Of a stretch of DNA of 40,410 nt, positions 24,319 to 32,424 are shown piece after piece. The first letter of the stretch is position 1. Each line of letters opens with the position of its first letter. A model generated the notes under the pieces. That model was given only the letters and a program-made list of their open reading frames with translations, did no database searches and had not been told where the DNA came from. The DNA is from Candidatus Krumholzibacteriota bacterium. Lineage in GTDB: Bacteria > Krumholzibacteriota > Krumholzibacteriia > Krumholzibacteriales > Krumholzibacteriaceae. Position numbers and translations under genes: made by a program. The stretch covers positions 1 to 40,410 of the forward strand of contig DAOUUU010000006.1 in the NCBI GenBank assembly GCA_030667985.1, given 5' to 3'.

Positions 24319-24891
24319 CTAGAAGATTTCTTGCCCATCCGCAAGAATCTCATTTAAAGCAGTACGGAAATACTCGCTCGATTCGGACACTTCGGAACCG
24401 ATCTTCTCCTTGTACGCTTCCCATGCCTTCTTTATCTCGGGTCCGAGTACCGCCATGAGATCGCCGTCTGCCAGCCCTTTGTCCCTTTTTTCCTTGTTGT
24501 ATATGAGGATATCGCTAACGAAAACACGCGCGAGCCGCCGGGCGCGATCCTTCTTCTTGCGCATTTCGGGCGACTCCGTATCCGCCTTCTCTTCCGGCTC
24601 GAAACCCTGGATAGGGATCTCGACCTCTTCGACGCGCGGTTCCGTCTCGGTTGCAACGCTCTTCGTATCCGGTTCCATCGAGGCCCAACCGCCCTGCGGC
24701 GCATCGTCCTTTACCGGTGGTGTAGAGGCGAATTCACTGTTAGAGACCTCGAATGCGGAATCCCTCGAATCTAAAGGACTCAGCCTCCAGACAAATCGGC
24801 ACTTCGGGCACCTTACGCGGATTCCGTTGTCGGGAACCTTTTCGTCACCAAGCAAATATTTCGTCTGACACTCATCGCATGTGACGATCAT
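24319..24891 (-). CDS. MJ0042-type zinc-ribbon protein with conserved helical C-terminal domain, 190 aa
   Basis: The N-terminus is a zinc finger of the MJ0042 type: IVTCDECQTKYLLGDEKVPDNGIRVRCPKCRFVWRL, with Cys pairs CxxC and CxxC. A central acidic, disordered stretch follows. The C-terminal 80 residues (KKKDRARRLARVFVSDILIYNKEKRDKGL... AWEAYKEKIG) recall a domain often seen after such fingers in deltaproteobacterial-type proteins, whose function I do not know. The track start is moved ten codons downstream to the ATG at 24891, which has AAGGAG nine bases upstream. It is transcribed with the HATPase protein nine bases downstream, so a signalling role is plausible but not shown. Confidence 0.85.
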   Translation of the reverse strand: MIVTCDECQTKYLLGDEKVPDNGIRVRCPKCRFVWRLSPLDSRDSAFEVSNSEFASTPPVKDDAPQGGWASMEPDTKSVATETEPRVEEVEIPIQGFEPEEKADTESPEMRKKKDRARRLARVFVSDILIYNKEKRDKGLADGDLMAVLGPEIKKAWEAYKEKIGSEVSESSEYFRTALNEILADGQEIF

Positions 24892-24933
24892 CTCAGCAGC
24901 TCCTTGGGATGTGATTGGCAAGCAGGCCCTCCT

Positions 24934-25482
24934 CTAAAGCCCCAACTCGTCGGCGATCGAAAGCATCGCCACGAGCGAAAGTTCAAGAAATTCATGCAAT
25001 TCGAGGCCCAACTCGCTACAACTTGCAATTGCTTCGCGGTTCGCACCCGCAGCGAACCTCTTTTCTTTGAAACGCTTTCCCACGAAACCGGCATCCATGC
25101 CCATAAGACTCTTCGTGGGATGCATTAATGCAGAAGCAACAATCAAGCCAGTTACCGGATCGCTGCAGTAGATGGCTTTCTCGATTTTCGATACCCGCTC
25201 CGTGTGCCCCGCATGCGCGAGAATCGCGTCATGGATCTCTTTCGGAAGACCCAGGTCCGATATGATCTCGAGCGTCCTGTATCCGTGCCTGCCCGGCTCC
25301 TCCTTGGTCTGCTCGTAGTCGGTGTCATGCAGAAGGCCGGCGAGTCCCCATGATTCTTTGTCTTGCCCAAACTTATCGGCAAGGGCAAGCATTATGCTCT
25401 CGACTGCCAGCACATGCTTGATGAGGTTCTTCTGCTTCAGATGCTGTTCGACGAGAGCCAGGGCCTCTTCTCTCGATATCAC
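24934..25482 (-). CDS. HD-domain metal-dependent phosphohydrolase-like protein, 182 aa
   Basis: The HD fold binds metal ions and usually cleaves phosphate esters or nucleotides. Metal ligands are visible as KHVLAVES (first His), LAGLLHDTDYE (HD pair), and AILAHAG plus AIYCSDPVTGLI (distal His and Asp). The protein consists of this domain and a short helical tail; no GD or GGDEF partner domain is seen. The start is GTG with AGGAGG six bases upstream, 31 bases after recG. The substrate is unknown; annotations such as HDIG or hydrolase would fit. Expression with recG is probably a matter of operon membership rather than shared function. Confidence 0.9.
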   Translation of the reverse strand: MISREEALALVEQHLKQKNLIKHVLAVESIMLALADKFGQDKESWGLAGLLHDTDYEQTKEEPGRHGYRTLEIISDLGLPKEIHDAILAHAGHTERVSKIEKAIYCSDPVTGLIVASALMHPTKSLMGMDAGFVGKRFKEKRFAAGANREAIASCSELGLELHEFLELSLVAMLSIADELGL

Positions 25483-25513
25483 GCTCTTCCTCCTCGTTCC
25501 TGTGAGACCGGGT

Positions 25514-27613
25514 CTACCCTATCTCCGCGAGTTCCAACTTCGTTTTATAATACCGTCGAAAGTAGTCCGAGACAACCCTGTTTTCCCGATTCTCGAGGCC
25601 TGGGTCCGTTTTGAGCAGGCGGTCGGTCTCGCTCCAGGAACGCTGCACGATATCGTTGTCGCTCAAAGGATTGATCAAGCGAAATACGGGATAGCCCGAT
25701 TGGCGCACGCCCCATATCTCGCCCGGCCCCCGCATCCTGAGATCCTCCTCGGCCACCTTGAATCCATCGCTTACACGAGCGAAATAGGCGAGCCGGGAAC
25801 GGCTCCTGGTTCCCGATTCTTCGCCCGTTACAAGAAAGCAGCGGCCAGGATCCCCTCCCCTGCCCACCCTGCCTCTGAGCTGATGCAGCTGCGCGAGCCC
25901 GAACCGCTCCGGATTGTTGATGACGAGGATCGAAGCGTTCGGCACATCCACGCCCACCTCTATCACGGTCGTCGTGACGAGACCGAGGATCTTCCCCTCG
26001 CGAAATAGCCCTATCGCCTTTGACTTCTCCTCGAAGCTCATCCTGCCGTGCAGCAGCCCGATGGGAAATCCGCTGAGTTCCTCGCGCTGCAGGCGTTCGA
26101 ATTCCTGGGTCGCCGCCAAGAGATCGCTCCGTTCGCTCTCCTCTACCAGCGGGTACAGGACGAAGGCCTGTCTCCCGCGCGAGAAGGCCTCCCGCACCGT
26201 CTGGTAGACCGACTCTACCTCGTCGCGCGACACGATCTCTGTCGTCACGCTACGCTTCCCGGTCGGGAGCTCATCGATCAGGGACAGCTCCAGATCTCCG
26301 TAGACGATCTGGGCGAGACTTCTCGGGATCGGCGTCGCAGTCATAACGAGAAAATGGGGCAGAACATCGCCACTGCCCAGCGTGGCTCTCTGCCGGACCC
26401 CGAAGCGGTGTTGTTCGTCTATCACCGCAATACCGAGCTGTTTGAAGGAAATCCCCTCCTGTATCAGTGCGTGGGTCCCGATCACGATATCGACGCTTCC
26501 GTCACCCAGGCCCTTCTGTACGCTCGCCTTCTCCTGTTTGGGGTTGGAGCCGATCAGCAGCTCCACACGAAGACCGAATCCTTCCAGATACCTCTGTGTC
26601 CTCTGGTAATGCTGCTGGGCCAGGATCTCGGTCGGCACCATCAGTGCAGCCTGGAATCCACTCTCGACGGTCATGAGCATGGCCGCGAGCCCGACTATCG
26701 TCTTTCCCGAACCTACATCGCCCTGAAGAAGCCTGTTCAGCCCCCTGGAGTCCTCGAGATCGGCCCGGATCTCGCCGATCACGCGCATCTGCGCTGCGGT
26801 GAGAGTAAAGGGCAGGGACCCGAGAAATCGTTCGAACATCCCGTACGGCGGCTCGACTTTGGGCCTTCGGCGTTCCCTGGTGAAGCCGCACCTCCTCTCC
26901 TTCAGGAGCAGGTGAAGAAAGAAGACCTCCTCGAACTTCAATCTCGCCCTCGCCCGTTCCAGATCGTCCCAGCTCTTTGGATGATGTATCTGGCACAGGG
27001 CTTCTCTCCTACCGATAAAGCCCTCCCTTTCAAGCAGACCCGAGGGCAGGTTCTCCCTTATCGAGTTCGAGCTCTTTTCCAGGGCCGCCGAGATTACCTT
27101 CCGCATCATACGCTGAGATATACCGGATGTGAGCGGGTAGACGGGGACGATCCTTCCCGTATCGAGAAGGGATCTGTTCAGATCCCCCGATATGATCTCG
27201 TGTTCGGGGGATACGAGCTGCCTGGCGCCCTTGTAGAGGACCGGCTCGCCGCTCACCAGAACCCGGACACCCGACTTGAACTGCTTTTCGAGATAGGGCT
27301 GGTTGAAAAAGACCAGGTTCACCGTTCCGGTCTCGTCGCCGACCACGACTGTCATCATGCTCCTGCCGCCTCTCAACCTTCTAGGCGAGGCGGCCAGCAC
27401 AGTCGCCACAAAGGTCGACAGTTTTCCAGGGGCGACCTTGGAGATGGTGATCAGGTCACCGCGGTCGTAATACTTCCGGGGCACATGCAGCAGAAGATCC
27501 TCAACCGTCCCTATTCCGAGCCTCGAGAGCAGGACCTGCCGCGCGGGACCGACACCCCTGACGAACTGACTGCTCTCAGAAAGCGGATCTTTTGATATGT
27601 ACCGTTTTTCCAT
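25514..27613 (-). CDS. recG: ATP-dependent DNA helicase RecG, 699 aa
   Basis: RecG remodels stalled replication forks and Holliday junctions by regressing them. The wedge/OB domain is at residues 20-190 (SSQFVRGVGPARQVLLSRLGI... VVGDETGTVNLVFFNQPYLEKQF), followed by superfamily 2 helicase motifs: Walker A LLQGDVGSGKTIVG, VIDEQHRFGVRQR, MTATPIPRSL, TTVIEVGVDVPNA and QLRGRVGRGG. The C-terminal TRG motif region is present. The track starts at GTG 27655; the ATG at 27613 (MEKRYISKDPLSES) is chosen because the longer start would lie under the divergent rpmB promoter, but both lack a clear Shine-Dalgarno. rpmB is transcribed divergently. Confidence 0.97.
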   Translation of the reverse strand: MEKRYISKDPLSESSQFVRGVGPARQVLLSRLGIGTVEDLLLHVPRKYYDRGDLITISKVAPGKLSTFVATVLAASPRRLRGGRSMMTVVVGDETGTVNLVFFNQPYLEKQFKSGVRVLVSGEPVLYKGARQLVSPEHEIISGDLNRSLLDTGRIVPVYPLTSGISQRMMRKVISAALEKSSNSIRENLPSGLLEREGFIGRREALCQIHHPKSWDDLERARARLKFEEVFFLHLLLKERRCGFTRERRRPKVEPPYGMFERFLGSLPFTLTAAQMRVIGEIRADLEDSRGLNRLLQGDVGSGKTIVGLAAMLMTVESGFQAALMVPTEILAQQHYQRTQRYLEGFGLRVELLIGSNPKQEKASVQKGLGDGSVDIVIGTHALIQEGISFKQLGIAVIDEQHRFGVRQRATLGSGDVLPHFLVMTATPIPRSLAQIVYGDLELSLIDELPTGKRSVTTEIVSRDEVESVYQTVREAFSRGRQAFVLYPLVEESERSDLLAATQEFERLQREELSGFPIGLLHGRMSFEEKSKAIGLFREGKILGLVTTTVIEVGVDVPNASILVINNPERFGLAQLHQLRGRVGRGGDPGRCFLVTGEESGTRSRSRLAYFARVSDGFKVAEEDLRMRGPGEIWGVRQSGYPVFRLINPLSDNDIVQRSWSETDRLLKTDPGLENRENRVVSDYFRRYYKTKLELAEIG

Positions 27614-27620
27614 AATTCGC

Positions 27621-27649
27621 TTGCCAAAGGGCCGACAATAGCTTACATT
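27621..27649 (+). promoter_or_regulatory. Promoter of rpmB
   Basis: TTGCCA, 17 bases, TACATT on the plus strand, with the predicted start about 25 bases upstream of the rpmB ATG and its GGAGG. It lies in the 68-base divergent gap with recG. Confidence 0.6.
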
Positions 27650-27681
27650 ACTCACTCTTTGGAATATTTCGGAGGATAGAT

Positions 27682-27873
27682 ATGAGTAAAGAATGCGCCA
27701 TATGTGGAAAGAAACCGAGAACCGGTAATAACGTCAGCCACGCTCACAACGTATCGAAGAGACGCTGGCTGCCCAATCTGCAGAAGATACGGGTCGAGAT
27801 CGACGGCAAACCTCGAAAAGCATACGTCTGCACACAGTGCATCAAGGGTGGAAAAGCCAAGAAGGTCTTCTAG
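27682..27873 (+). CDS. rpmB: Ribosomal protein bL28, zinc-binding form, 63 aa
   Basis: bL28 is a small protein of the large ribosomal subunit. The sequence is typical: MSKECAICGKKPRTGNNVSHAHNVSKRRWLPNLQKIRV. Two CxxC pairs, CAIC at the N-terminus and CTQC near the C-terminus, make this the zinc-binding (C+) form rather than the Cys-free copy that some bacteria carry for zinc starvation. The ATG has GGAGG six bases upstream. It is a lone plus-strand gene; no terminator is obvious downstream. Confidence 0.98.
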   Translation: MSKECAICGKKPRTGNNVSHAHNVSKRRWLPNLQKIRVEIDGKPRKAYVCTQCIKGGKAKKVF

Positions 27874-27963
27874 GCACTCTCCCCGAATGCGAATCAGTCC
27901 GCCGTCTCCGCGCCTCACTTCACCCATCCGTCCCATCACGTGGTCTCTCCCTCTATGGATCGG

Positions 27964-28010
27964 CGAATAGCCCTCAAGGCCCCTTTACCTGTCCGGTATA
28001 TAGCTATTCG
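27964..28010. repeat. Inverted repeat with 8-bp arms in the rpmB 3' intergenic region
   Basis: CGAATAGC and GCTATTCG are exact inverse copies separated by 31 bases. The 263-base region 27874-28136 between the convergent rpmB and PLDc_N-like genes otherwise holds no gene I can support and no clear intrinsic terminator. The repeat could form a long-loop hairpin in either transcript. Confidence 0.35.
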
Positions 28011-28136
28011 AACGACGAGTATAGAAAATGGGGGCATGTATGTCAATGAATGAGCCAGATCAGGTGCCCCGATCCCTTTGTCACCCCGCTTTTTCATCCC
28101 ACGGGCACAGCGCGCCGCACCGTTGCCTGGATCCTC

Positions 28137-28379
28137 CTAGGCGGGCTCATGGAGGTGTGATGGGGAGGCGGGCAGACCCTGTGAGTCTTCCGGGCGGAAG
28201 ACAAGCCAGAGGAGAAGGCTCAGGGGCCAGTTGAGCAATAGTACGAGCAGGACCACGAGGATCCCCGGTTTGTTGCGGGCTTCGGTATCCCGATAGACCC
28301 ATATCAGGCTCGCCACGAGCAGCCCCAATGCCGCGACTATGAAGGGGAGACAGACGAAGTAGAGATAAAGCGCGTTCAT
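28137..28379 (-). CDS. Small two-helix membrane protein, PLDc_N-like, 80 aa
   Basis: The protein has two membrane helices (YLYFVCLPFIVAALGLLVASLIWVY and GILVVLLVLLLNWPLSLLLWLVF) joined by a short polar loop RDTEARNKP, and ends FRPEDSQGLPASPSHLHEPA. The second helix with NWP...LLWLVFRPE resembles the N-terminal membrane domain of cardiolipin synthases and free-standing PLDc_N proteins. The start is moved to ATG 28379, with GGAGG nine bases upstream; the track's M at 28412 lacks one. It follows the PH-domain gene by 84 bases. The function is unknown; no catalytic HKD motif is present. Confidence 0.72.
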   Translation of the reverse strand: MNALYLYFVCLPFIVAALGLLVASLIWVYRDTEARNKPGILVVLLVLLLNWPLSLLLWLVFRPEDSQGLPASPSHLHEPA

Positions 28380-28463
28380 ATACGTGACCTCCAATGTTCT
28401 CAACAAACTCAACTTATAAACCCTTTCTTCTTTATATATCCATGGTTAGTTAAATCACCTAAA

Positions 28464-29054
28464 CTATTTTCTATCTCCTGCGAGTCTTCGTATCTCACTC
28501 AATTCGCCGAGTATCAGCTCTAGTGTCTCCCTCTCCGGGCGCCCGGCGCGCTCTTCTTCTGTTACCTTCACCGAGGCGATGCTATTCATTATGGTCTCTT
28601 TGAGGCCTTCGAGGTCCCTTACGCCATATATGACCAATTCTGCAGGCCCACCCTGAGATCCAGCAGCTCCGGCGGTCTGTAGATGAAGGTTTCCGATGCC
28701 ATAGGCCCTCTGGAGAGGACCCTGCGTGATGTCGATATTGGTTATCTTCCCGTACGGGACGGTAACTATCCGCTTCCAGAAGACGCCCCGCTTGCCCCTG
28801 ACCGCGGCGGAATCTATCCGGTACTCGAGGGACCGGTAATAGGCCGGGATCCAGGCCAGAAACGGCAACGCTATCAGCGTAAAGGAGATGGTCATGACCA
28901 ATGTTGGAATCGATCCGTTGAACTGCGCTCCAAAGACCGCCTCGGCGAGCCATGGCGAAATTCCACCGATCATGGAAAAACAGTAATATATGAACCAGAC
29001 GGTGACCCAGACGGTTCTTAGCTCCTTCTCAGGTCCAAAGGTCACTTCATTCAT
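28464..29054 (-). CDS. Membrane-anchored bacterial PH-domain protein (bPH_2/YdbS-like), 196 aa
   Basis: Two hydrophobic segments lie at about 15-35 (WVTVWFIYYCFSMIGGI) and 48-68 (TLVMTISFTLIALPFLAWIP). A bPH_2 (DUF304) domain follows: YRSLEYRIDSAAVRGKRGVFWKRIVTVPYGKITNIDITQGPLQRAYGIGNLHLQTAG, which has the family hallmarks of a YxI strand, VPYxxITNI and the LQRxxGxxxLxLxTAG block. The C-terminal segment is charged and helical (SEIRRLAGDRK). The ATG has GGGGAG upstream. It probably forms a unit with the PLDc_N-like gene after it. Its molecular role is unknown, as for most of this family; membrane stress or envelope homeostasis is common in relatives. Confidence 0.88.
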   Translation of the reverse strand: MNEVTFGPEKELRTVWVTVWFIYYCFSMIGGISPWLAEAVFGAQFNGSIPTLVMTISFTLIALPFLAWIPAYYRSLEYRIDSAAVRGKRGVFWKRIVTVPYGKITNIDITQGPLQRAYGIGNLHLQTAGAAGSQGGPAELVIYGVRDLEGLKETIMNSIASVKVTEEERAGRPERETLELILGELSEIRRLAGDRK

Positions 29055-29190
29055 GTCCGTCTCCCCTATTGAGTTTCCTTCTCTCCTATATTAACCGAAC
29101 AGACTGGCTTCGTTCTCAAATGATATACAAGTATGAACGGGAAAATATTCAAAAAAATATGCGGGCGAACTCAATGAAGCTGCTTTCCCT

Positions 29191-30765
29191 TCAACTCACC
29201 ACGCCACTCTCCCCCATACGCTCGTAGATATCGATAAGGGTATCGCGGCTCACCGGTCCTTCGATCGCCTCCCAGGCGAAACGGGTCCCTCTTCCCTTTG
29301 TCTCGTGAGGAAAATCGATATCGACCTTCTCCATCTCGAGTGCCTTTTTCCATGAGGTACCGTCAGTCACCATCCGGACGATGGCGTCTCCGACCCTACT
29401 GTCGCCGGTTGAGAGCAGGGCCTGCCTCAGGGCCGACCGAGTAGATTTTCTACGGATGCGCATCCCTAGTTCCCTGCAGACTGCCGCAATCTTTTCGATG
29501 CTCAGTTCGAGATCGTTCGCACGGGGCATAGCGTAATACTGCATCGGCGTCCATGGCTTCGGAACAAGAGGGTTCAGGTGCACACTTATCCTGCTTCCCC
29601 TCACCACCGCCTTGAAACGTTTCAGGAATCCCTTTGTCTCTTCGACCATCCGCTCCTCTTCGGCCAATGCCCCGGCCAGAAAGTAGAGTGTGAAATTCCT
29701 CACTCCCGCGGCGGCCAGAAGATCTCCGGCCAGCATATATGTATCGTCGGGAACGCGCTTTCCAATAGCAAACCGGACCCTTTCGCTTCCCGACTCGGGT
29801 GCGAGGCTCACGCTCCTCGTTCCCGCCCTCGAGATCGCAGCCGCCTTCGATTCGTCTATGTCCTCGGCCCTCAGCGAACTGAAGGAGACCGAGATCTCCC
29901 TCTCGAGAAGTGAATCGACGAGCCGCTCGAATTCAGGATGGGCGGCTACTGACGTGCTGACCAGCCCGACACGCCCGACCTGCGAGGCGCACCTCCCGAT
30001 GTATCGGTCGAACTCGGCCACCGGCAGCGGCCTGAAGGGATGGTAGAGGCTCCTGGCAAGACAAAAGGTGCACCGCCCGGGGCATCCCCTGCCCGATTCG
30101 GCGAGAAGGGTCTCGGGAAATACGGTCGAGGGAGTTAGAATAGCCGATTTTGAGAAATTATCTGCCGAAGCCCTTTCGGCGAACGAGGCGCCGTGCCCCG
30201 GCACGAATATGCCTTTCGATCCCACGAGCCGGTCACCGAGCCCCTCGACCTCACCTGGGCCCATCTCGGCCAGAGCGTCCTTAATCGCTCCGATCGGAGC
30301 CTCCCCCTCTCCTATGCAGAAGAGATCGGCGATATCGAGGAGCGGAAAGGGATTGCCGCTCACTGCAGCCCCTCCCGCCACGATAAGAGGAGACCCGCCC
30401 CTCCTCTCTCTCGACGTTTCTATGCCCGATTCAAAGAGCATCCTTACGAGATTGATATAGTCCTCCTCGTACGATATGGAAAAGAATATCACTTTGAATC
30501 CGGATAGGGGCGATCCGGACTCGAGGGTTACGGGAGCCGTGTCCCTGAACGCGCGCTCCACCCTGAGTCCTCCGCTTCCGGAGAGTTCGCCGAAGAGGAA
30601 ATGAAAACCGAGATTGGACATGCCTATCCGATATGGAGCTGGATAGGCCGCAACGACATCGATAGCACGTTTTGACGGCATGGGAAATCGCCCAAGGCGA
30701 GTCTCCTGCGCAATCAATCCGGCACGTGCGCTCTGGTTGGAATATCTCATCACGTGGGTTTTCAC
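29191..30765 (-). CDS. Radical SAM protein with B12-binding-like N-terminal domain, 524 aa
   Basis: The 4Fe-4S cluster motif CPGRCTFC (CxxxCxxC) near residue 225 defines a radical SAM enzyme. The first 190 residues (DVVAAYPAPYRIGMSNLGFHFLFGEL... PLIVAGGAAVSGNPFPLLDIADLFCIGEGEAPIGAI) form the Rossmann-like domain of the B12-binding radical SAM group, although no DxHxxG cobalamin loop was found, so cobalamin use is doubtful. It resembles the uncharacterised TIGR03960-like family. The start is GTG, one base beyond the TPR gene stop and without a clear Shine-Dalgarno, which suggests coupled translation. It is the last gene of the dcw-containing run. The reaction is unknown. Confidence 0.88.
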   Translation of the reverse strand: MKTHVMRYSNQSARAGLIAQETRLGRFPMPSKRAIDVVAAYPAPYRIGMSNLGFHFLFGELSGSGGLRVERAFRDTAPVTLESGSPLSGFKVIFFSISYEEDYINLVRMLFESGIETSRERRGGSPLIVAGGAAVSGNPFPLLDIADLFCIGEGEAPIGAIKDALAEMGPGEVEGLGDRLVGSKGIFVPGHGASFAERASADNFSKSAILTPSTVFPETLLAESGRGCPGRCTFCLARSLYHPFRPLPVAEFDRYIGRCASQVGRVGLVSTSVAAHPEFERLVDSLLEREISVSFSSLRAEDIDESKAAAISRAGTRSVSLAPESGSERVRFAIGKRVPDDTYMLAGDLLAAAGVRNFTLYFLAGALAEEERMVEETKGFLKRFKAVVRGSRISVHLNPLVPKPWTPMQYYAMPRANDLELSIEKIAAVCRELGMRIRRKSTRSALRQALLSTGDSRVGDAIVRMVTDGTSWKKALEMEKVDIDFPHETKGRGTRFAWEAIEGPVSRDTLIDIYERMGESGVVS

Positions 30766-30766
30766 A

Positions 30767-32410
30767 TCATTGCGCCGGCTCGAGGTCGAGCGGCCCCCGC
30801 CCGATCAAGTTGCGGGCAATGACGTTTTCAGGATCCTGCTCAAGCAGATCCATGAGGACCTTCTCGGCATCTTGCTCAAGACCTTTTTTCCTCAAGGTCA
30901 TCGCGAGGGATAACGATGCTTCTTCATATCCCGAGTTGATCTCGAGGCTCTTTTTGTACAATTTTTCCGCCCGATCGTTGTCACCTTTAAGAAAAAAGAG
31001 ATCCCCTTTTATCTTATACAGATCTGCGAACTCCCTGTCGAGCGAAGCGAGCAGTCTCTCCGACTCTTCTAACCTGCCTGTTTTCATTAGGATATGAGCC
31101 AGCTTGGCCTTGGCCCTCAGAAAATCCGGATTTGCCTCGATCGACTCCTCAAAGAATCTCTCAGCCTCTCCGTACAGCTCCGTCCTGAGATAGATCTCTC
31201 CTATGAAATATAGCACGTCCGGGCTCCTGTGACCCGCATTGAGGATCTCGTGCAGCACAGCCATCGCTTCCTCGAGGTTTCCTTCACGCAGATGCACAAG
31301 CGCAAGGCTCATACCGGCCGGTTCTATCTTCTTCTCGCCGTCGATTGCCTTCCCCAGCAGTTCCGTCGCTCTCTCCTTCTCCCCGAGCGTGTATAGAAGG
31401 AGACCGTAGTAATAACACACTTTCTTGTAACGGGGCGAGAGCTCCAGTGCCCGCTCGAAGTGCCCTTTCGCGGAATCGAGTTCGCCGAGAAAAAAACAGG
31501 TGGTGCCGAGATAACACCTCAGGTCGGCATAATCCGGTTTCTCATCCACAGCTTGCTCGAAGAAGGGCAGCGCCTTTGAGAAAAGTTTCTCGTCGAGATA
31601 GGAGACACCGAGGTAGAACCTGGCTTCTGTATACTGCGGATTTATCTCGAGCGCCTTCTCGAATCCGCGCCTGGCCTGCTCGAACACTCCTTTGCGAAGA
31701 TAGGAGAGACCGAGCTTGAACCGGATATCGGCATAATCTTCATGGATCGATACCGCCTTCGAAAACGCCTCTATGGCGGTGTCGAACGCACCCGTGTTAA
31801 AGGACTCGATACCCTCGTGCACCAGCTCCTCAAATTCGGAATCTGTCGTGATGAGCTCGTTGAGCTTGGCCAGCTGGGGTATATCGGTCTCTTTTCCCTT
31901 GAGGTGCTCGCTGAGGAACTTGCTGATCGGGCTCGGTGTATTTGCGCCGATATCTAGTGCCCGCGCGAACATTTCGTCCGCCTCCTCCTTCTCTCCCTTC
32001 TCATACAGGAGCATTCCGAGGTAGCAGACAGCTTCGAAATAACGGGCGTTCAGCCCGATCGCCTTACGGAGTATCTCGACTGCTTTGTCCACATCCCCCC
32101 TGCCGTGATAGATAACACTCATACGGTAAAAAAGATCAGGGTAGGTGGGATTCTCCTGAGCCGCCTTATCGAAATGCTCAAGAGCTCCATCGAGGTCGCC
32201 TGCGTGGTACTTCGCCATACCGAGGTGGGCGTGCGACTCTGCTGCGTAGAACATGCCGAGCGCGTGGACTGGGTCGCTGTGGCCGACATTCTCGATGACC
32301 TTCTCGAGTTCGCGAACTGCCAGCTCGTAGTTGCCCTCGTTGAAATACTGGATGCCGAGCTCGTACTCATGGTTATTTTCGAGCCCGAATATCCTTCCCC
32401 ACAGCGACAT
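30767..32410 (-). CDS. Large tetratricopeptide repeat protein downstream of ftsZ, 547 aa
   Basis: Nearly the whole chain is TPR solenoid, about fourteen units of 34 residues with one break around residues 180-205 (LSEHLKGKETDIPQLAKLNEL). Examples: AVRELEKVIENVGHSDPVHA, ALEHFDKAAQENPTYPDLFY and ARRGFEKALEINPQYTEARF. No signal peptide or membrane helix is seen, so it should be cytosolic. The start is ATG 32410 (MSLWGRIFGLENN), with GGGGAG upstream, rather than the track's TTG 32428. It follows ftsZ by 14 bases and is cotranscribed with the dcw genes, so a scaffold role in division or envelope growth is possible but unproven. Confidence 0.9.
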   Translation of the reverse strand: MSLWGRIFGLENNHEYELGIQYFNEGNYELAVRELEKVIENVGHSDPVHALGMFYAAESHAHLGMAKYHAGDLDGALEHFDKAAQENPTYPDLFYRMSVIYHGRGDVDKAVEILRKAIGLNARYFEAVCYLGMLLYEKGEKEEADEMFARALDIGANTPSPISKFLSEHLKGKETDIPQLAKLNELITTDSEFEELVHEGIESFNTGAFDTAIEAFSKAVSIHEDYADIRFKLGLSYLRKGVFEQARRGFEKALEINPQYTEARFYLGVSYLDEKLFSKALPFFEQAVDEKPDYADLRCYLGTTCFFLGELDSAKGHFERALELSPRYKKVCYYYGLLLYTLGEKERATELLGKAIDGEKKIEPAGMSLALVHLREGNLEEAMAVLHEILNAGHRSPDVLYFIGEIYLRTELYGEAERFFEESIEANPDFLRAKAKLAHILMKTGRLEESERLLASLDREFADLYKIKGDLFFLKGDNDRAEKLYKKSLEINSGYEEASLSLAMTLRKKGLEQDAEKVLMDLLEQDPENVIARNLIGRGPLDLEPAQ

Positions 32411-32424
32411 TTTCGTCTCCCCTG

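Noticed and set aside
26048-27595. 515-aa plus-strand ORF inside recG
   Set aside because: Long only because the opposite strand is coding and GC-rich; low-complexity composition and no known domain.
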